NCBI GenBank assembly: GCA_949752735.1
Contig: OX457036.1
Coordinates: forward strand, 86,944,987 to 87,008,986
Direction: 5' to 3'
Length of the DNA: 64,000 nucleotides
Source: Lumbricus terrestris
Taxonomy: Eukaryota; Annelida; Clitellata; Crassiclitellata; Lumbricidae
Within the stretch, counting starts at the first letter, position 1, and each line of letters starts with the position of its first letter. The notes beneath the pieces are model-generated. The model was not told the DNA's origin, searched no databases, and worked only from the letters and a program-made list of their open reading frames with translations. The translations under genes were made by a program, and so were the position numbers. Of this stretch, positions 20,000 to 31,272 are shown one piece after another.

Positions 20000-20400
20000 C
20001 CTCATGAAGGTGCTTAACATATCTACCCAACATTGTATATGAGAATTTATAAAGTGCCTCTTTCAATACTAGCTATTCAGAGGTGCTCTCAGCGTGACAG
20101 CCCTGACGAAATAAGAAAAACTTCAAGCAGTGAAGGGCTGAAGATGAAACCCCGAATAAAATCTTGCTACCCAAAGTGGGAGGAAGGTCATTCCACACAG
20201 AAGGGCCTACAATATCTAAGGCGAGGTGTTGGGTCATGGTAGTCCTTGCCGGAGCAAGGAGGAGGGTAGAACTAGAAGATATTAAAGTCATCAGCAGACC
20301 AGAGAGTGGGAATAGACACTGCGGAGAGGGGTTTGTGCATCAAGTCACAAAGGTATTTAGGAGCTTGAGATGCAACTGAAATGATAAACTAATTGCTGAG
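20000..20400 (-). pseudogene. LINE ORF2 C-terminal remnant with SINE-like 3' tail
   Basis: On the minus strand a frame reads LLLAPARTTMTQ, then GPSVWNDLPPTL and LKFFLFRQG. This is the usual C-terminal end of CR1/L2-type LINE ORF2 proteins (RT-x-x-x-x-x-SF-x-x-x-GP-x-LWN-x-LP, LK-x-x-LF). Its 3' UTR (AGAGCACCTCTGAATAG, then TTGAAAGAGGCACTTTATAA) matches the tail of the main SINE. It is 5'-truncated. Confidence 0.72.
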
Positions 20401-20419
20401 CAACCCTATGTCTATTTTG

Positions 20420-20635
20420 TTTGTATGTGCACTTGTTATAGTGCCCCTTCAAGCACCCTACTCAGAGGTGCTCCCGACTGCAGAGCGGACACTGCATCAG
20501 AGTTTCACGCCGAAGCGCTGAGCAATTGCGAGTGAAGGACTTGCCCAAGGTCCCTACATGGCAACTTGAGGTGGATTCGAACCTCGAACCTTCCGGCTTA
20601 AAGGTAACAACGCCACCACTACACCACCGCGCCCC
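20420..20635 (-). repeat. tRNA-derived SINE, full length
   Basis: Minus-strand copy with head in CACCGCGCCCC (20625-20635), B box revcomp GGATTCGAACC (20573-20583) and tail CTTGTTATAGTGCCCCTTC. It is close to the copy at 620-818. Confidence 0.9.
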
Positions 20636-22869
20636 GCTGTTGTTGTGTGTGTGTGTTGAAAGGGTTGTTGAATGTTGTATTGAAAGGGAGATTGTCCTGT
20701 AAAGTTGGTTCTCTGCATTCTTGCGAAAATGCTGATGCTATACATCATTCCTTTGTTAACTGACTTTTCCCAAGCCCAGCTGGGATCCTAAGACCAGTGA
20801 CCAGACATCTTGTACTGCATTATCTGTTGAGATAACCTTATCCTTTGAAACACATGTAGACCGGAGATTCTTTGCTAAAGAAAGCACTTCTTCCTCTGGT
20901 GATTGGCACCATGTGTTTTAGGGCAGACAAACATACTGAACAGGTACCGAACAGGTTGTTGACACCATGCTTTTGCATTTATTATATCGTCACTCCAATC
21001 ATCTGGTTCAGCTTCAGATGCTGTTTGGCACCAGTACATGTGTGTTTGCTATATAGGATTCGTACTATGGGAACCTTTTGCAGTTAATCAGTGTTTAGGC
21101 TCACCTAAGGCTAACCGGATGAGAAATTAAAATCGCTGTTGAAACCTTTTCCAGTTACTAACAGAATTATAAAAGTTACATCCAGTGTTTGAATTCTTTC
21201 TAGCTAGTAAAAGGATGAGAAAAATAAAATTCAAGTTTTGCAGAACTTTAAATTTACTTACAAGGTCAAAGAAATAAAATCCAATGTTATAGTTCGAAAT
21301 TAAGGTTTCAATTTCAGAGTTTCAAAATGTCTGTTCATAAATGTGTTTTTGCTCATGCAAAGAATCTGCATATTATGTATATTTTTGATTGCATCTGTAA
21401 CTGTGTGCCCCCAGCCTAGTTGGAACCTACTCAGAATTTCGAGATTATGGAGGTATTATTGATTGCACCAGGTGGTTTTAGTTTCAATATCCTAATGGAG
21501 TTCCGTGATATGTTTTTGAACCGTCATTAATGCACTTAGTGAACCTGGTGCATTAGGCAGAATGCATCAATGATCCATGCAAAACTTCAGTCAGAGTTCA
21601 GTCCAATGTTTTCCATAGAGTTACCTGATTTTGGCAGAGTATTAACAGATATTCAGCTTAAATACTGGGGTTGTAAATCCATCCATTTGTACATATACAT
21701 TTGTGTGAATGGATGAAAGGCTTGAATGTGAAACTGTTCTCACTGTATGATCTACCCAGTAATTAACAATTGCCTATTAACTATTGTTGTATTATTGTTA
21801 ATTAGTGAGTTCCTTGATGCCCATGTCTAATTATGGAACAAAGCCAGCCATTTGTCATATTATAAAGTGAATGCTTGAATGTGAAACTGCTATATCATTC
21901 ATTACATATACCCAGTAATTAACTATATTGTGTGTGCTAGGATTTTAGGGGATTGCCAGAGGTACTTAGACTCATGGGGCTTTTAGTGGTTGGATGGCCT
22001 TATGATTAGAGACCTGTCTTACTGTAACTGCACTAAGCACTTCTGATAAATGTTGGTTCCAGGTGTGTTAAGGGTCATGTATACTAATTGACTTGACTCT
22101 AGGCATGCAGGAGTTTGGGTCTGTCTCAAAAGAACCCAGTACTTATATAGTTTATCTTTATGGTTTATTTGGGAACTTCTCACCTTTGTTCATTATTAGA
22201 GAGTGTGTGCACAGGTAACAATTTACCCCTTAATGAGGCTGTTACTCATATGACCTTTCAGCATCACCAACTTGGGCAAATGTTTGAGGGTAGGAGTAAT
22301 TTGGTGTCTTACCTCTGTTACTGGGGTTAAGTGGTGTGTCCACTGCTTCTGAGTGTAGAGAATGGTACTGGGTTTTCATATGGGTGAACAGTTAAATAAA
22401 CAAATCCATTGACACCCATTGAATGCATTAAGTTTGTTTACTAACTAATCCCATGGACTCTGAATACCAGAATTGTAAACAAGTATGGGTGCTCATAATG
22501 CTTTCTGTCTAGGGTAGGTTGGATTTGTTATAGGTAAGACCAAAGGTGCAATTGTTGGTGAATCTTGTAGGCATTTCTCTTAAATGTATGTTTATAGGAA
22601 TTTTTGCAAATTTATGTTTGTAACTTGAGCTAAATTGATTAGAGGTAATTTTTAGTCAAAGTTTGCATGTATGTTTATTTATTATTTGAAAATGAGACAA
22701 ATCCGGGTAATGCATAGCACCCAGCAACATGTAAAAGCACATTAAACAGAATTACGTAAAGCTAATTTGAGCAGAACATGTGTCATTGATGACTGGCAAA
22801 GAGAACCATCGGAATAAAGTTTTTAACATCCTTTGCTGGTGGAATGAATGGATGCTGTTGTGGTCGTAC

Positions 22870-23662
22870 GGCCAAAAAAATAATGTTGTGTTTCCGGTAA
22901 CAGAGCTAAAAAAAATTGGGTAGGTAGGTCGATTTTTTTTTATTTTGGTAAAATATTTTTATCCAGTGACTATCCGAAAAATTATACCCAACTACTCTTT
23001 TTTGCATAAAGGTACACGCTGCAACAAAGTATGTGTTCTAAGCAAGTATAAACTGCCTATTTCCCGACTGTCTGCACCTAAAATTGCTCTAGAAAACAAT
23101 TCTCTTAATTTCATTTTGTTGACATCTTTTCTGGTAAGATAAAGTGGGAAGGGAAGGTGAAGTTGAGTGCTAACAGAACTTCACTGCTAGGGGTCGTTCC
23201 AGACTGGCCGAGCCAGTGACTAGTTACACCTAGAGGTTGCTAGATTTATTTTCCCTAGTCACCGTTAGAGGTGGCTCAAGTGAGAATGATAAGGCTAGAG
23301 GTTTCTCAAGACTGGCAACCAGGAAGTAGTTAGGCAGGCATGAAACTCTAAGGCAATGTCACTGTAAATAAAAAATTTACACAAAACTTTCCGAGTCGCG
23401 GCAATAAAAGTGAGTCGATCGGGTTACCGGAAACAACCTTTTTGGCCTAAGATCCAACTCTATACAGAAGGCAATGTCACCGTATTATGTCAACGTATTA
23501 ATACAATACAATTAAAAATAAAAAAATTCTAAACGAAAAAAATTAAAAATTTTCTTTTTTTAAAAATTTGTTTAAAATAATTTTTTTTACAAAATTATTT
23601 GAGTCGCGGCAATGAAAGAGGGTCGGTCGGGTTACTGGAAACACAACATTATTTTTTTGGCC
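22870..23662 (-). mobile_element. Harbinger-like MITE, copy 1 (793 bp)
   Basis: Ends GGCCAAAAAAATAATG and CATTATTTTTTTGGCC with TTTCCGGTAAC just inside. Orientation is opposite to the copies at 28746, 44977 and 53812. Flanks TAC and TAA differ by one base, so the 3-bp target is imperfect here. No coding capacity. Confidence 0.85.
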
Positions 23663-23906
23663 TAAGTTGTAACAGGTTTTTGCTAGAGGTGAGAAAGGCT
23701 CCTAAGGATGTGATTAACATTTTACATTGAAGCATGACATACAGGTTCACATGCACGCATTTAGGATCTGCTTAGAAGTCGGATCTTTCTGCTTAGGTCT
23801 GAATATAACCTCAACAATGGGACATCTGCAATTACAAGAGAATTGAAGAATATGGATAAAAGTTATCTATTCTTTTGTCTAACATTCACATGTTTGTTTT
23901 GGACAG

Positions 23907-24052
23907 TATTTTAGTGGGTGCTCCGCGAGATAACATCACAGATGCAACTGCACCTCCAAGAGTCCGCCAGATCGTTCGTCCAGGGGCAGTGTACCAGTGT
24001 CCATACTCTTCACGGAGGAATGATTGCGTGGCGGTGAAACTAGATGTTGAAG
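23907..24052 (+). CDS. Integrin alpha, exon 2
   Basis: Acceptor TTTTGGACAG, donor GTCAGT. It completes the split codon from exon 1 to give ILVGAPRDN, the conserved LLVGAPR strand of propeller blade 1. RPGAVYQCPYS then matches the family's G-G/A-x-Y-x-C segment, and a second Cys (RNDC) provides the usual disulfide partner. NIT is a possible glycosylation site. It is 146 nt and ends in phase 1; the split codon with exon 3 gives Glu. Preceded by a 6.0-kb intron and followed by a 25.6-kb intron. Confidence 0.9.
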
Positions 24053-24164
24053 GTCAGTAACATAATGAGACTTTTTTAACCACTTGGTGTGCATTTAGAA
24101 GTGTGAAAAACCTAGTTCTATTCTTTGGGACAGTGTTGTGGACTTTTTAGCCGTTTCTGGACTG

Positions 24165-24235
24165 GGAATGCCTCTTAGTAGGTCTTCTGAAGAGGCGCTA
24201 TATAATTTCTCGGAATGAATGAATGAATGAAGATA
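24165..24235 (+). repeat. SINE/LINE 3' tail fragment
   Basis: GAAGAGGCGCTATATAAT followed by GAATGAATGAATGAA matches the shared tail. Confidence 0.75.
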
Positions 24236-24429
24236 CTTCTGGGCTACTGAATCGTGGCTGAGCAGGAATCTGATTTTTTTATGGAGTTACTCATTGAATC
24301 ATTTGTACAGTGTCTTCGAGATGTCTGTTCACACCATAATTTATCAGTGAAACTGACGGTGGCTGCTACTCATCTAGGATTAGCATATTTTTTAGCAGTG
24401 GGATAATAAAATAATGTTAACCCCTTGCT

Positions 24430-24505
24430 GCAGGCATGGTAGTCTAGTGGTTAGCAACTGGACTGTTATCCTAGATTTCAAGAGTTCACATTTTTACCAG
24501 TATAG
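24430..24505 (+). repeat. tRNA-like SINE remnant
   Basis: GGCATGGTAGTCTAGTGG with TTAGCA resembles a tRNA 5' half with A box. The B box is degraded (GAGTTCACATT), so it is not a functional tRNA. Confidence 0.45.
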
Positions 24506-25615
24506 AGTGGTACAGGTATAGAGTGATATTTCAAGATTCGTGCTCTACTTGTGCCCCTAGTGATCTGGCTATATACACTAATAGCAGTTCACTGTTAGAC
24601 GGGATAGTTATTCTGCCAAGGTGTCTATCCATTTGCCTTGGGTTGGTACATGTAAACTGTGAAGGTCCCGTCTCCACTGCCCTGGTTGCTGAAAGAGTTA
24701 AACTGAACGCACTTCTTGCACATTGCTACGACTCAAGAACAAAGAGCAGCAGTCAGTTACTGAGAAATTACTTAATTGAATAAAGGTGAAAGAAAAGCTG
24801 TCATTTATCAATGAAAAAACAACAGCTTAAATGGCATCTGTTGTCTTTTCATTGATAATAACAGCTTTTCCTTAATCTTCATTAAATTTACTAATTTCTA
24901 AGTAACTGACTGTCATTCTTTGTTCTTGAGTAAATGACTTCTTTTCTTCTTCAGTAAATTACTGGTGTTATTGTTTTCTTCTTTCAAAGATTTTTGTCCT
25001 TTTCTAAAACGACTTTAATAAAATAACTGATGTTCTATTTTTCATGATCAAGTGTAATGTTCATTACACTGATGCTGTGAAGTTGAAGTGTGTGAGCTTA
25101 TATTTCATGAAAAGGAAGTTTACCAATTATTGGCTTAATGAACATGTCCACAGGGGGTTAGTTCCATTAAAAAGTGAGCTTATGAGACTTGTGGCTATTC
25201 AGGGACTTCCTGAGGCAACATGCCCACATGGCTGTTCATTTAAGTGTTCATGCCATTTTACTTCACAGGGGCATTGCCCAGTGCCTGCTGGTAAATTTGT
25301 CTGGAGCTGTGGGCTTTTGGCTGGCACAAGTGCCACCATAGCTGTTGGGTATTGACTTGTTAGGACTGTGCTGAGGGGGGGTTAATTGGTCTAACTACTA
25401 CTTCCACAGGATTAGTGGTATGGTTTGCATTAAATCCTAGAAAGAGACTCAACCCAGTGGAGTAATACTTGGCTGCATAACGAGGCAAATGCAGAGTGAC
25501 ACAGCAAGAGTGACAGATTCAGATCTGTTCTGGGCCACTTAGTGATTAGAGAGAAGGAGCAAACAGAGACGGACAGATAGCAGGTCAACCAGACAGTTCT
25601 GCTGACCCACTAGAT

Positions 25616-27185
25616 CAGGGGTGCGCAACCTTTTCGTCATTGTCGGCCGCATCAAAGGCGTACATTTGTACCACGGCCGCCAGTGTATAATCCTAGTACC
25701 CCTCCTCCGGGGGTGGGGGAAAATCGAGTTTTCTGGGCAGGGACAAAGGAGCGTCCGGCGGACGATCGTCGAGGCACATAACGCCGAGAGGGGAAGGGTT
25801 AAATTTTTTTGAATTTCCACAGTGCAATGGTAGCATTTTAAGCTGTCATTTAAACAAATTTGTTGTACATTTTCAGTGCTGATCAGAGTGGTCTAAGGCT
25901 TCAATAAATATACTTAGGCCTACAATAATTTCGCTTTGAGTTTTTGAGTTTTTTAATGGTGCCGTTTTAAGATGTCACTTTGACTGCGTTTTACAATGTA
26001 CAGATCCAATGGCGTGAGAGAGAAATTGCTGCATGATCAGTCTCTTTTCCAGCATGAATGCACTTAATTGCATCCAAGGTCACGAGCTCACCACCTGAAT
26101 AGGGCTTTACAGCACTGCCAAGACAATATGCCACTCTATACGCACTTTGCGCACATTCGTAGCTTTCGCAAATGTGGCCATGAACGATTTCTGCTGTCGA
26201 CAATCGCTCTTCAAGTTCTCCACACAAACCTTCTTCGAGTCAACTTGTAATTTAGCATAGGGATGAGATTCATGACGGCGAAAATGCTATTTTGCGTTGT
26301 CCGCTTTTAGAGATTTCACTACTTTGCCGCAGATGAGGCATTTCATTGATTGCTTCTTATTAGCTGTCTCCACTACGAAAAAAATTGATTTCCCATTTCT
26401 CATTGAAGCTCCTCCTCTCCCAAAGTTCGCTTTCTTTTCTGAGACATCATAATCGAGTAAATCGACAGCTCACAATTTGTGATCTGCACATAGAACACAG
26501 AAAAATTACGTACCGTATTGGTTCCTCTTCCAGATTCGCAGTGAGTGGGTGACCTATTCATGCACACCTGCAGTCAGACAACCGCATGATCAAGGCCTCA
26601 ACCCCGGCTTAATACGACACCTGTTCAGTATTCCGCTTACTGCCTGACACAGAAACATTTGTGCAGGGTAACTGGGGTAACTTAATATACCTGAAGATTA
26701 TCAGTGGTGTAAGTTTCTTTCGGCAATGGGCACTTTTCCCGCCCAGCTGACTGTCACGATCTTTCCACGGACTAGTGGAGGAATATTGGTACAATATTGT
26801 ATTAAGTGATTGACTGTCGAGGGCTGGAGATGGGATAGTATTACTCTGCCCGCCTCTTTGAGCTACATCTGGACGATGCATATGCAGCTGATAGAGGTCT
26901 GAGTCTAAGGTGCATGCACATGCGACGGACAATGTGTGGCATTCTTGTGTGCATGAGTACGTGCTTCTGGAGAGAGCACGGGCTGATTCCTACATACACT
27001 TAAACAGAGACACATGCAACTAATTACTTCACATATCCTTAGTTTCAAAACATTGGAATAAAAATATTTATGAATTAATCGACACACGGCCGCCAGTATG
27101 TAATAGTTAGACCACGCGTCCACGGCCGCCAATTCTTCCTCTCACGGCCGCATGCGGCCGTACGGCCGCAGGTTGCGCACCGCTG
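25616..27185. mobile_element. hAT element with decayed transposase, 1,570 bp
   Basis: Ends CAGGGGTGCGCAACC and GGTTGCGCACCGCTG with CGGCCGC-rich subterminal repeats. A perfect 8-bp target duplication CACTAGAT (25608-25615 and 27186-27193) proves hAT-type insertion. It carries a transposase relic on the minus strand. Confidence 0.92.
25985..26400 (-). pseudogene. hAT transposase N-terminal relic (BED zinc finger)
   Basis: One minus-strand frame reads MKCLICGKVVKSLKADNAK, a stop in place of the usual Trp, then HFRRHESHPYAKL. The Cys-x2-Cys and His-x4-His arrangement is a BED-type finger as in hAT transposases. Frame breaks follow; a later stretch ends near 25991 (the 78-codon frame with MCGELEERL). 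The catalytic core is absent, so the element was mobilised in trans or is a deletion derivative. Confidence 0.65.
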
Positions 27186-27889
27186 CACTAGATGGAAGAA
27201 TAATCAGGGGAGAAATGAGGGAATGGTTGGGTGAAGAGTGAGGTTCACAGAAGGATGATATTTGCAGATTGGGAATGCACTCTCAGTCTTGGAGTAATTA
27301 GTGGGCCTCAAGTGCCTGCCCATCCCTCTACATATGCTGATCAACTTATAAAGAATCCTGGGAATGCAATGAAATAGCACACCGTGTGGGTCCATGACTC
27401 CTTGGCTGTTGACTTGGTTCATAAGTCATTGGTGCGTAGGATCTAGCCATGGCCTTCTTAGCCCTGTAAACTTGAATGTGTGAATGAGACAGCATGAATA
27501 TGACTGCCATTCATTGCGCTGTTCAGAACAATTAGCTGTATTTTTTTCAAGCATGTTTTTGTCCAGGCTGAGAGGCCAGAGAAGACTCATTGAGTTGAAC
27601 AGGCAATCACTTAGCAGAAATCTATGACTGTTTGCTCTTCAATCTGCAATGCTAAGACTGGGCAATGTGGGCATGAACGTTCAAAGGAAATAGGTAGATG
27701 CATTTACTCTAAAGTTTATCCACATCTTATGGCAACAAAGACTGTGTTGGTGTTGGGTTAAGTTGTTTTTTAAGCATTCCCTGGTGGCATAATAAAGTTG
27801 AAGCCATTTACTACTTTTTTTCTTTGGAAAATGATGTTTTTATTTATGTTGTTTTAATTTTTTTATGTTGTAAGCACTGTGGGTGAGAG

Positions 27890-27960
27890 TGTGCAAAGGT
27901 CTGTTAGTTTAAATGTTTGATTGTGAACCTGGGGTTCAATCCCGTCCAGGTTGAAAGACA
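27890..27960 (+). repeat. tRNA-like SINE remnant
   Basis: A B-box-like GGGGTTCAATCCCGTCC (about 27931-27947) lies 35-40 bp after GGTCTGTTAGTTTAAATG. No acceptor pairing is evident. Weak tRNA-derived relic. Confidence 0.4.
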
Positions 27961-29248
27961 TTTGAAGGTCTCTATGCCACCTGTAGTTTTGTTAAATGAG
28001 TGCACCTACCTGACATTAGCCATGTGAAGGGAGGGGGGTGAGGAATAGGACTGGCCTCCCACCCTCTTGTGCAGTGACTAAGGAATTGAAGTCACTTCCA
28101 CTTAATTCTCATGACTAATAAAATAGGGGTGGGGAGGACAAGATGCTCAAGTCCTAGATTTCATATAAATCTGTTCCAGAAATTATTTCTGCTCAGTTTG
28201 TAGGAATAATATTGTTCTGTGTTGCCATTAATTTTGCTGTGAGTTTTATGCTGGAGTGATGCCAGATTGCACTGAGTAATGGAGAAATGCATAATTTCGC
28301 TGTATTCTCTTATTACATATGGCAAACTGATCCTGACTTCAATTATGGATGAGGGAATTCAATCTAAATAACTGCATTTAATTTGTTTGCTCTTGTCATT
28401 TGTATTGATGTATTTTGTGGTGGCTGAAACGTTGAGCTTATTGTGATGTTACATGCAACTGCAGTGGTTTAAGGATTCTTGTCTTCTGAATGCTTTGAAA
28501 ACTGTAAGGTTGTCTTTGGCAGTGATTTCTAGAACTAACTTATGGCAAGATTGTTATAGTATAATAAGGCTGAAATTGATTTGGGTTCCATGTTGTGATG
28601 GTTTTCAATGTTTCCCAGTGCATCTTATGTTTTCCTGGGCTATAGGCTATGACATTGGTCTTACTGGTTTATAATGCAAGAATATGTGTTATTGAATTAC
28701 GTGTATATGAAGTTTACATACCAAAATCCATAACATTAGAGGTAAGGCCAAAAAAAAAATAATGTTGTGTTTCCGGTAACCCGACCGACCCTCTTTTATT
28801 GCCGCGGCTCAAATAATTTTTAAAAAAAAAATTTTCTCCAAAATTTGTTTTGACATAATACGGTGACATTGCCTTCCGTATAGAGTTGGATCTTAGGCAA
28901 AAAATGTTGTGTTTCCGGTAACCCAACCGACTCAGTTTTATTGCAGCGACTCGGAAAATTTTGCGTAAATTTTTTTATTTACATTGACATTGCCTTAGAG
29001 TTTCACGCCTGCCTAACTACTTCCTGGTTGCCAGTCTTGAAAAACCTCTACCCTCTTCATTCTCACTTGAGCCACCTCTAATGGTGACTAGGGAAAATAA
29101 ATCTAGCAACCTCTAGGTGTAACTATAACTAGTCACTGGCTCGGCCAGTCTGGAACGACCCCTAGCAGTGATGTTCTGTTCGCACTCATCTTCCTCTTCC
29201 CTTCCCACTTTATCTTACCAGAAAAGATGTCAACAAAATGAAATTAAT

Positions 29249-29713
29249 TAGGGCTGCCAACCGTCCCGGTTTCGCCGGGACAGTCCTGGGTTCGGCCTTG
29301 TGCGTCCCGTGTCCCGGATTGACCTCAAATTGTCCCGGAATCTGTGGTAGAGATGCACTTGACAAAATGTTGTTATTTGCACACTATTATACTCGCAATT
29401 TGTGTGATGATTTTGCGTTCTGCGATCTATTAAACCTAACGTTGTTGGCTCAACATCGAATGCTAGACAGCTCTGGGTTCAAGTCTTGAAAACTTTACAA
29501 ACCACTGGCATTCAGTAGCATTTTGTGTCCTAGGCCGATGTAGGTTAGTCTGTTCTAATGCTTTTTGAGAGTCGACGTGCTGATTTGCACGACTTTGTGC
29601 CTATGCAATAAAATTATATGTGGACAGTGTAAATTGGTATAGCCTACATGTCAAAAATTTATCTACTGACTGCGGGCGTCCCGGAATGGCAAAATCAAAA
29701 GTTGGCAGCCCTA
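29249..29713. mobile_element. Nested small hAT element, 465 bp
   Basis: Perfect 13-bp inverted ends TAGGGCTGCCAAC / GTTGGCAGCCCTA and a perfect 8-bp duplication AAATTAAT (29241-29248, 29714-29721) of MITE sequence. The empty site is seen in the other MITE copies (AAATTAATAGAATTG). No transposase. Confidence 0.95.
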
Positions 29714-29809
29714 AAATTAATAGAATTGTTTTCTAGAGCAATTTTAGGTACAGGGAAATAGGCAGTTTATACTTGCTTAGAACACGTACTTTGTTGCAGC
29801 GTGTACCTA

Positions 29810-30588
29810 CAGGGTGCGCCAAAAAAAAGACCCTCCCTAGGTTTTTTGCCAATATTTTTACCAAAAGTAAGAATTTCCAAATGAAATTTTACAGGCTCAT
29901 AGAAAATTCATATTTACACATTATGACCAGATTTCATCAAAATATTTCAAACGGAACAAAAGTTACGTCACTTTTAGGGAGGCCACCCACCGTTTTTTGA
30001 CGATTCAAAAACGTAACGCAACAAAAAGTAGGTTTTTGCCAATATTTTGGCCAAAGGTAAGAATTTCAAAATGAAATTTTTACAGGCTGATAGGCAATTC
30101 ATATTTACACATGATGACCGAAATTTCATCGAAATATTTAAAACAGAACAAAAGTTATATCACTTTTAGTGAGACCACCCTCGGTTTTTTGGATGATTCA
30201 AAAAACGTCAAAAAGGTGGGTGTCCTCACTAAAAGTGATATAACTTTTGTTATGTTTTAAATATTTTAATGAAATTTCGGTCATCATGTGTAAATATGAA
30301 TTGTATATCAGCCTGTAAAAATTTCATTTTGAAATTCTTACTTTTGGCCAAAATATTGGCAAAAACCTACTTTTTGTTGCGTTACGTTTTTGAATCGTCA
30401 AAAAACGGTGGGTGGCCTTCCTAAAAGTGACGTAACTTTTGTTCCGTTTGAAATATTTTGATGAAATCTGGTCATAATGTGTAAATATGAATTGTCTATA
30501 AGCCTGTAAAATTTCATTTGGAAATTCTTACTTTTGGTAAAAATATTGGCAAAAAACCTAGGGGGGGTCTTTTTTTTGGCGCACCCTG
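29810..30588. mobile_element. Nested 779-bp foldback Tc1/mariner-like MITE
   Basis: Ends CAGGGTGCGCC / GGCGCACCCTG, flanked by TA on both sides; the other MITE copies show the empty site (ACCTATATGC). The whole element is an inverted repeat: two arms of about 370 bp around a centre near 30199. Each arm holds two tandem, diverged units of about 190 bp (GCCAATATTTT ... CACTTTTAG). Confidence 0.92.
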
Positions 30589-31057
30589 TATATGCAAAAA
30601 GAGTATTTCGGTATAATTTTTCGTATAGTCACTGTATAAAAATATTTTACCAAAATAAAAATATTTTTCGACCTACCTACCCAATTTTTTTAGCTCTGTT
30701 ACCGGAAACACAGCATTATTTTTTTTACCTAATACACGTGTATATATTGTAAGAAAAAAAGATGAATTTTTCCAATATTGCCAACGGCGGCCATACTGAA
30801 TTTGGCCATAGCGTTATTCGTGGCTACATGGCCGACATGTACCTTGGTGATTTTTCAAGTTCAGTTTGGAAGTGAGAAACTCCCCAACACCATTTTGCAT
30901 ACATGGGACCTTATGGCATATTCATAAGGGACTGATATATGGTACTTTTGGTGTAGTGATTGATTTAATACATGTATTTTTTACCATAAATTCAAATATC
31001 TACATGCAGGTTCACAATTCATTTCCTACCTGACGGACAATAGGTAGTTAACTGAGA

Positions 31058-31272
31058 AGGCATACCATGTATTATGTTGTGGGCATACAGCTCACGTTTC
31101 GTTATGTGAGTTTACATTAATTGAGGAAGCATGGGAATTTTGCAATACTTTCCAGGCTGACCTACATGTATACAGGCTTGCAGTGGTGTATGTTCAGTTG
31201 GCATACCATATTATGTTGTGGCCGTACAGCTCACGCTTCGTTATGTGAGTTTACATTAATTGCGGAAGCAAC
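31058..31272 (+). repeat. Direct duplication of about 75 bp
   Basis: GCATACCAT(GT)ATTATGTTGTGG, ACAGCTCACGTTTCGTTATG and TGAGTTTACATTAATTG occur at about 31058-31130 and again at 31200-31269, separated by about 70 bp. Confidence 0.85.

Larger units (their letters stand above)
17874..23906 (+). other. Integrin intron 1 (6.0 kb)
   Basis: Holds a 34-bp-period repeat (18105-18415), SINEs at 19076 and 20420, a dispersed repeat (19370-19930), a LINE C-terminal relic (20000-20400) and a Harbinger-like MITE (22870-23662). Segments 18420-18980, 20640-22860 and 23665-23906 show nothing recognisable. GT-rich, T-rich composition on the sense strand. Confidence 0.85.
28746..30729 (+). mobile_element. Harbinger-like MITE, copy 2, carrying two nested elements
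   Basis: Starts GGCCAAAAAAAAAATAATG after TAA (28743-28745) and ends before TAA (30730-30732), a 3-bp TWA duplication as in PIF/Harbinger. Removing the inserts at 29249-29713 and 29810-30588 leaves about 730 bp collinear with copy 3. A subterminal segment (TTTCCGGTAACCC to GACATTGCC) is present twice in tandem. No coding capacity. Confidence 0.88.
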
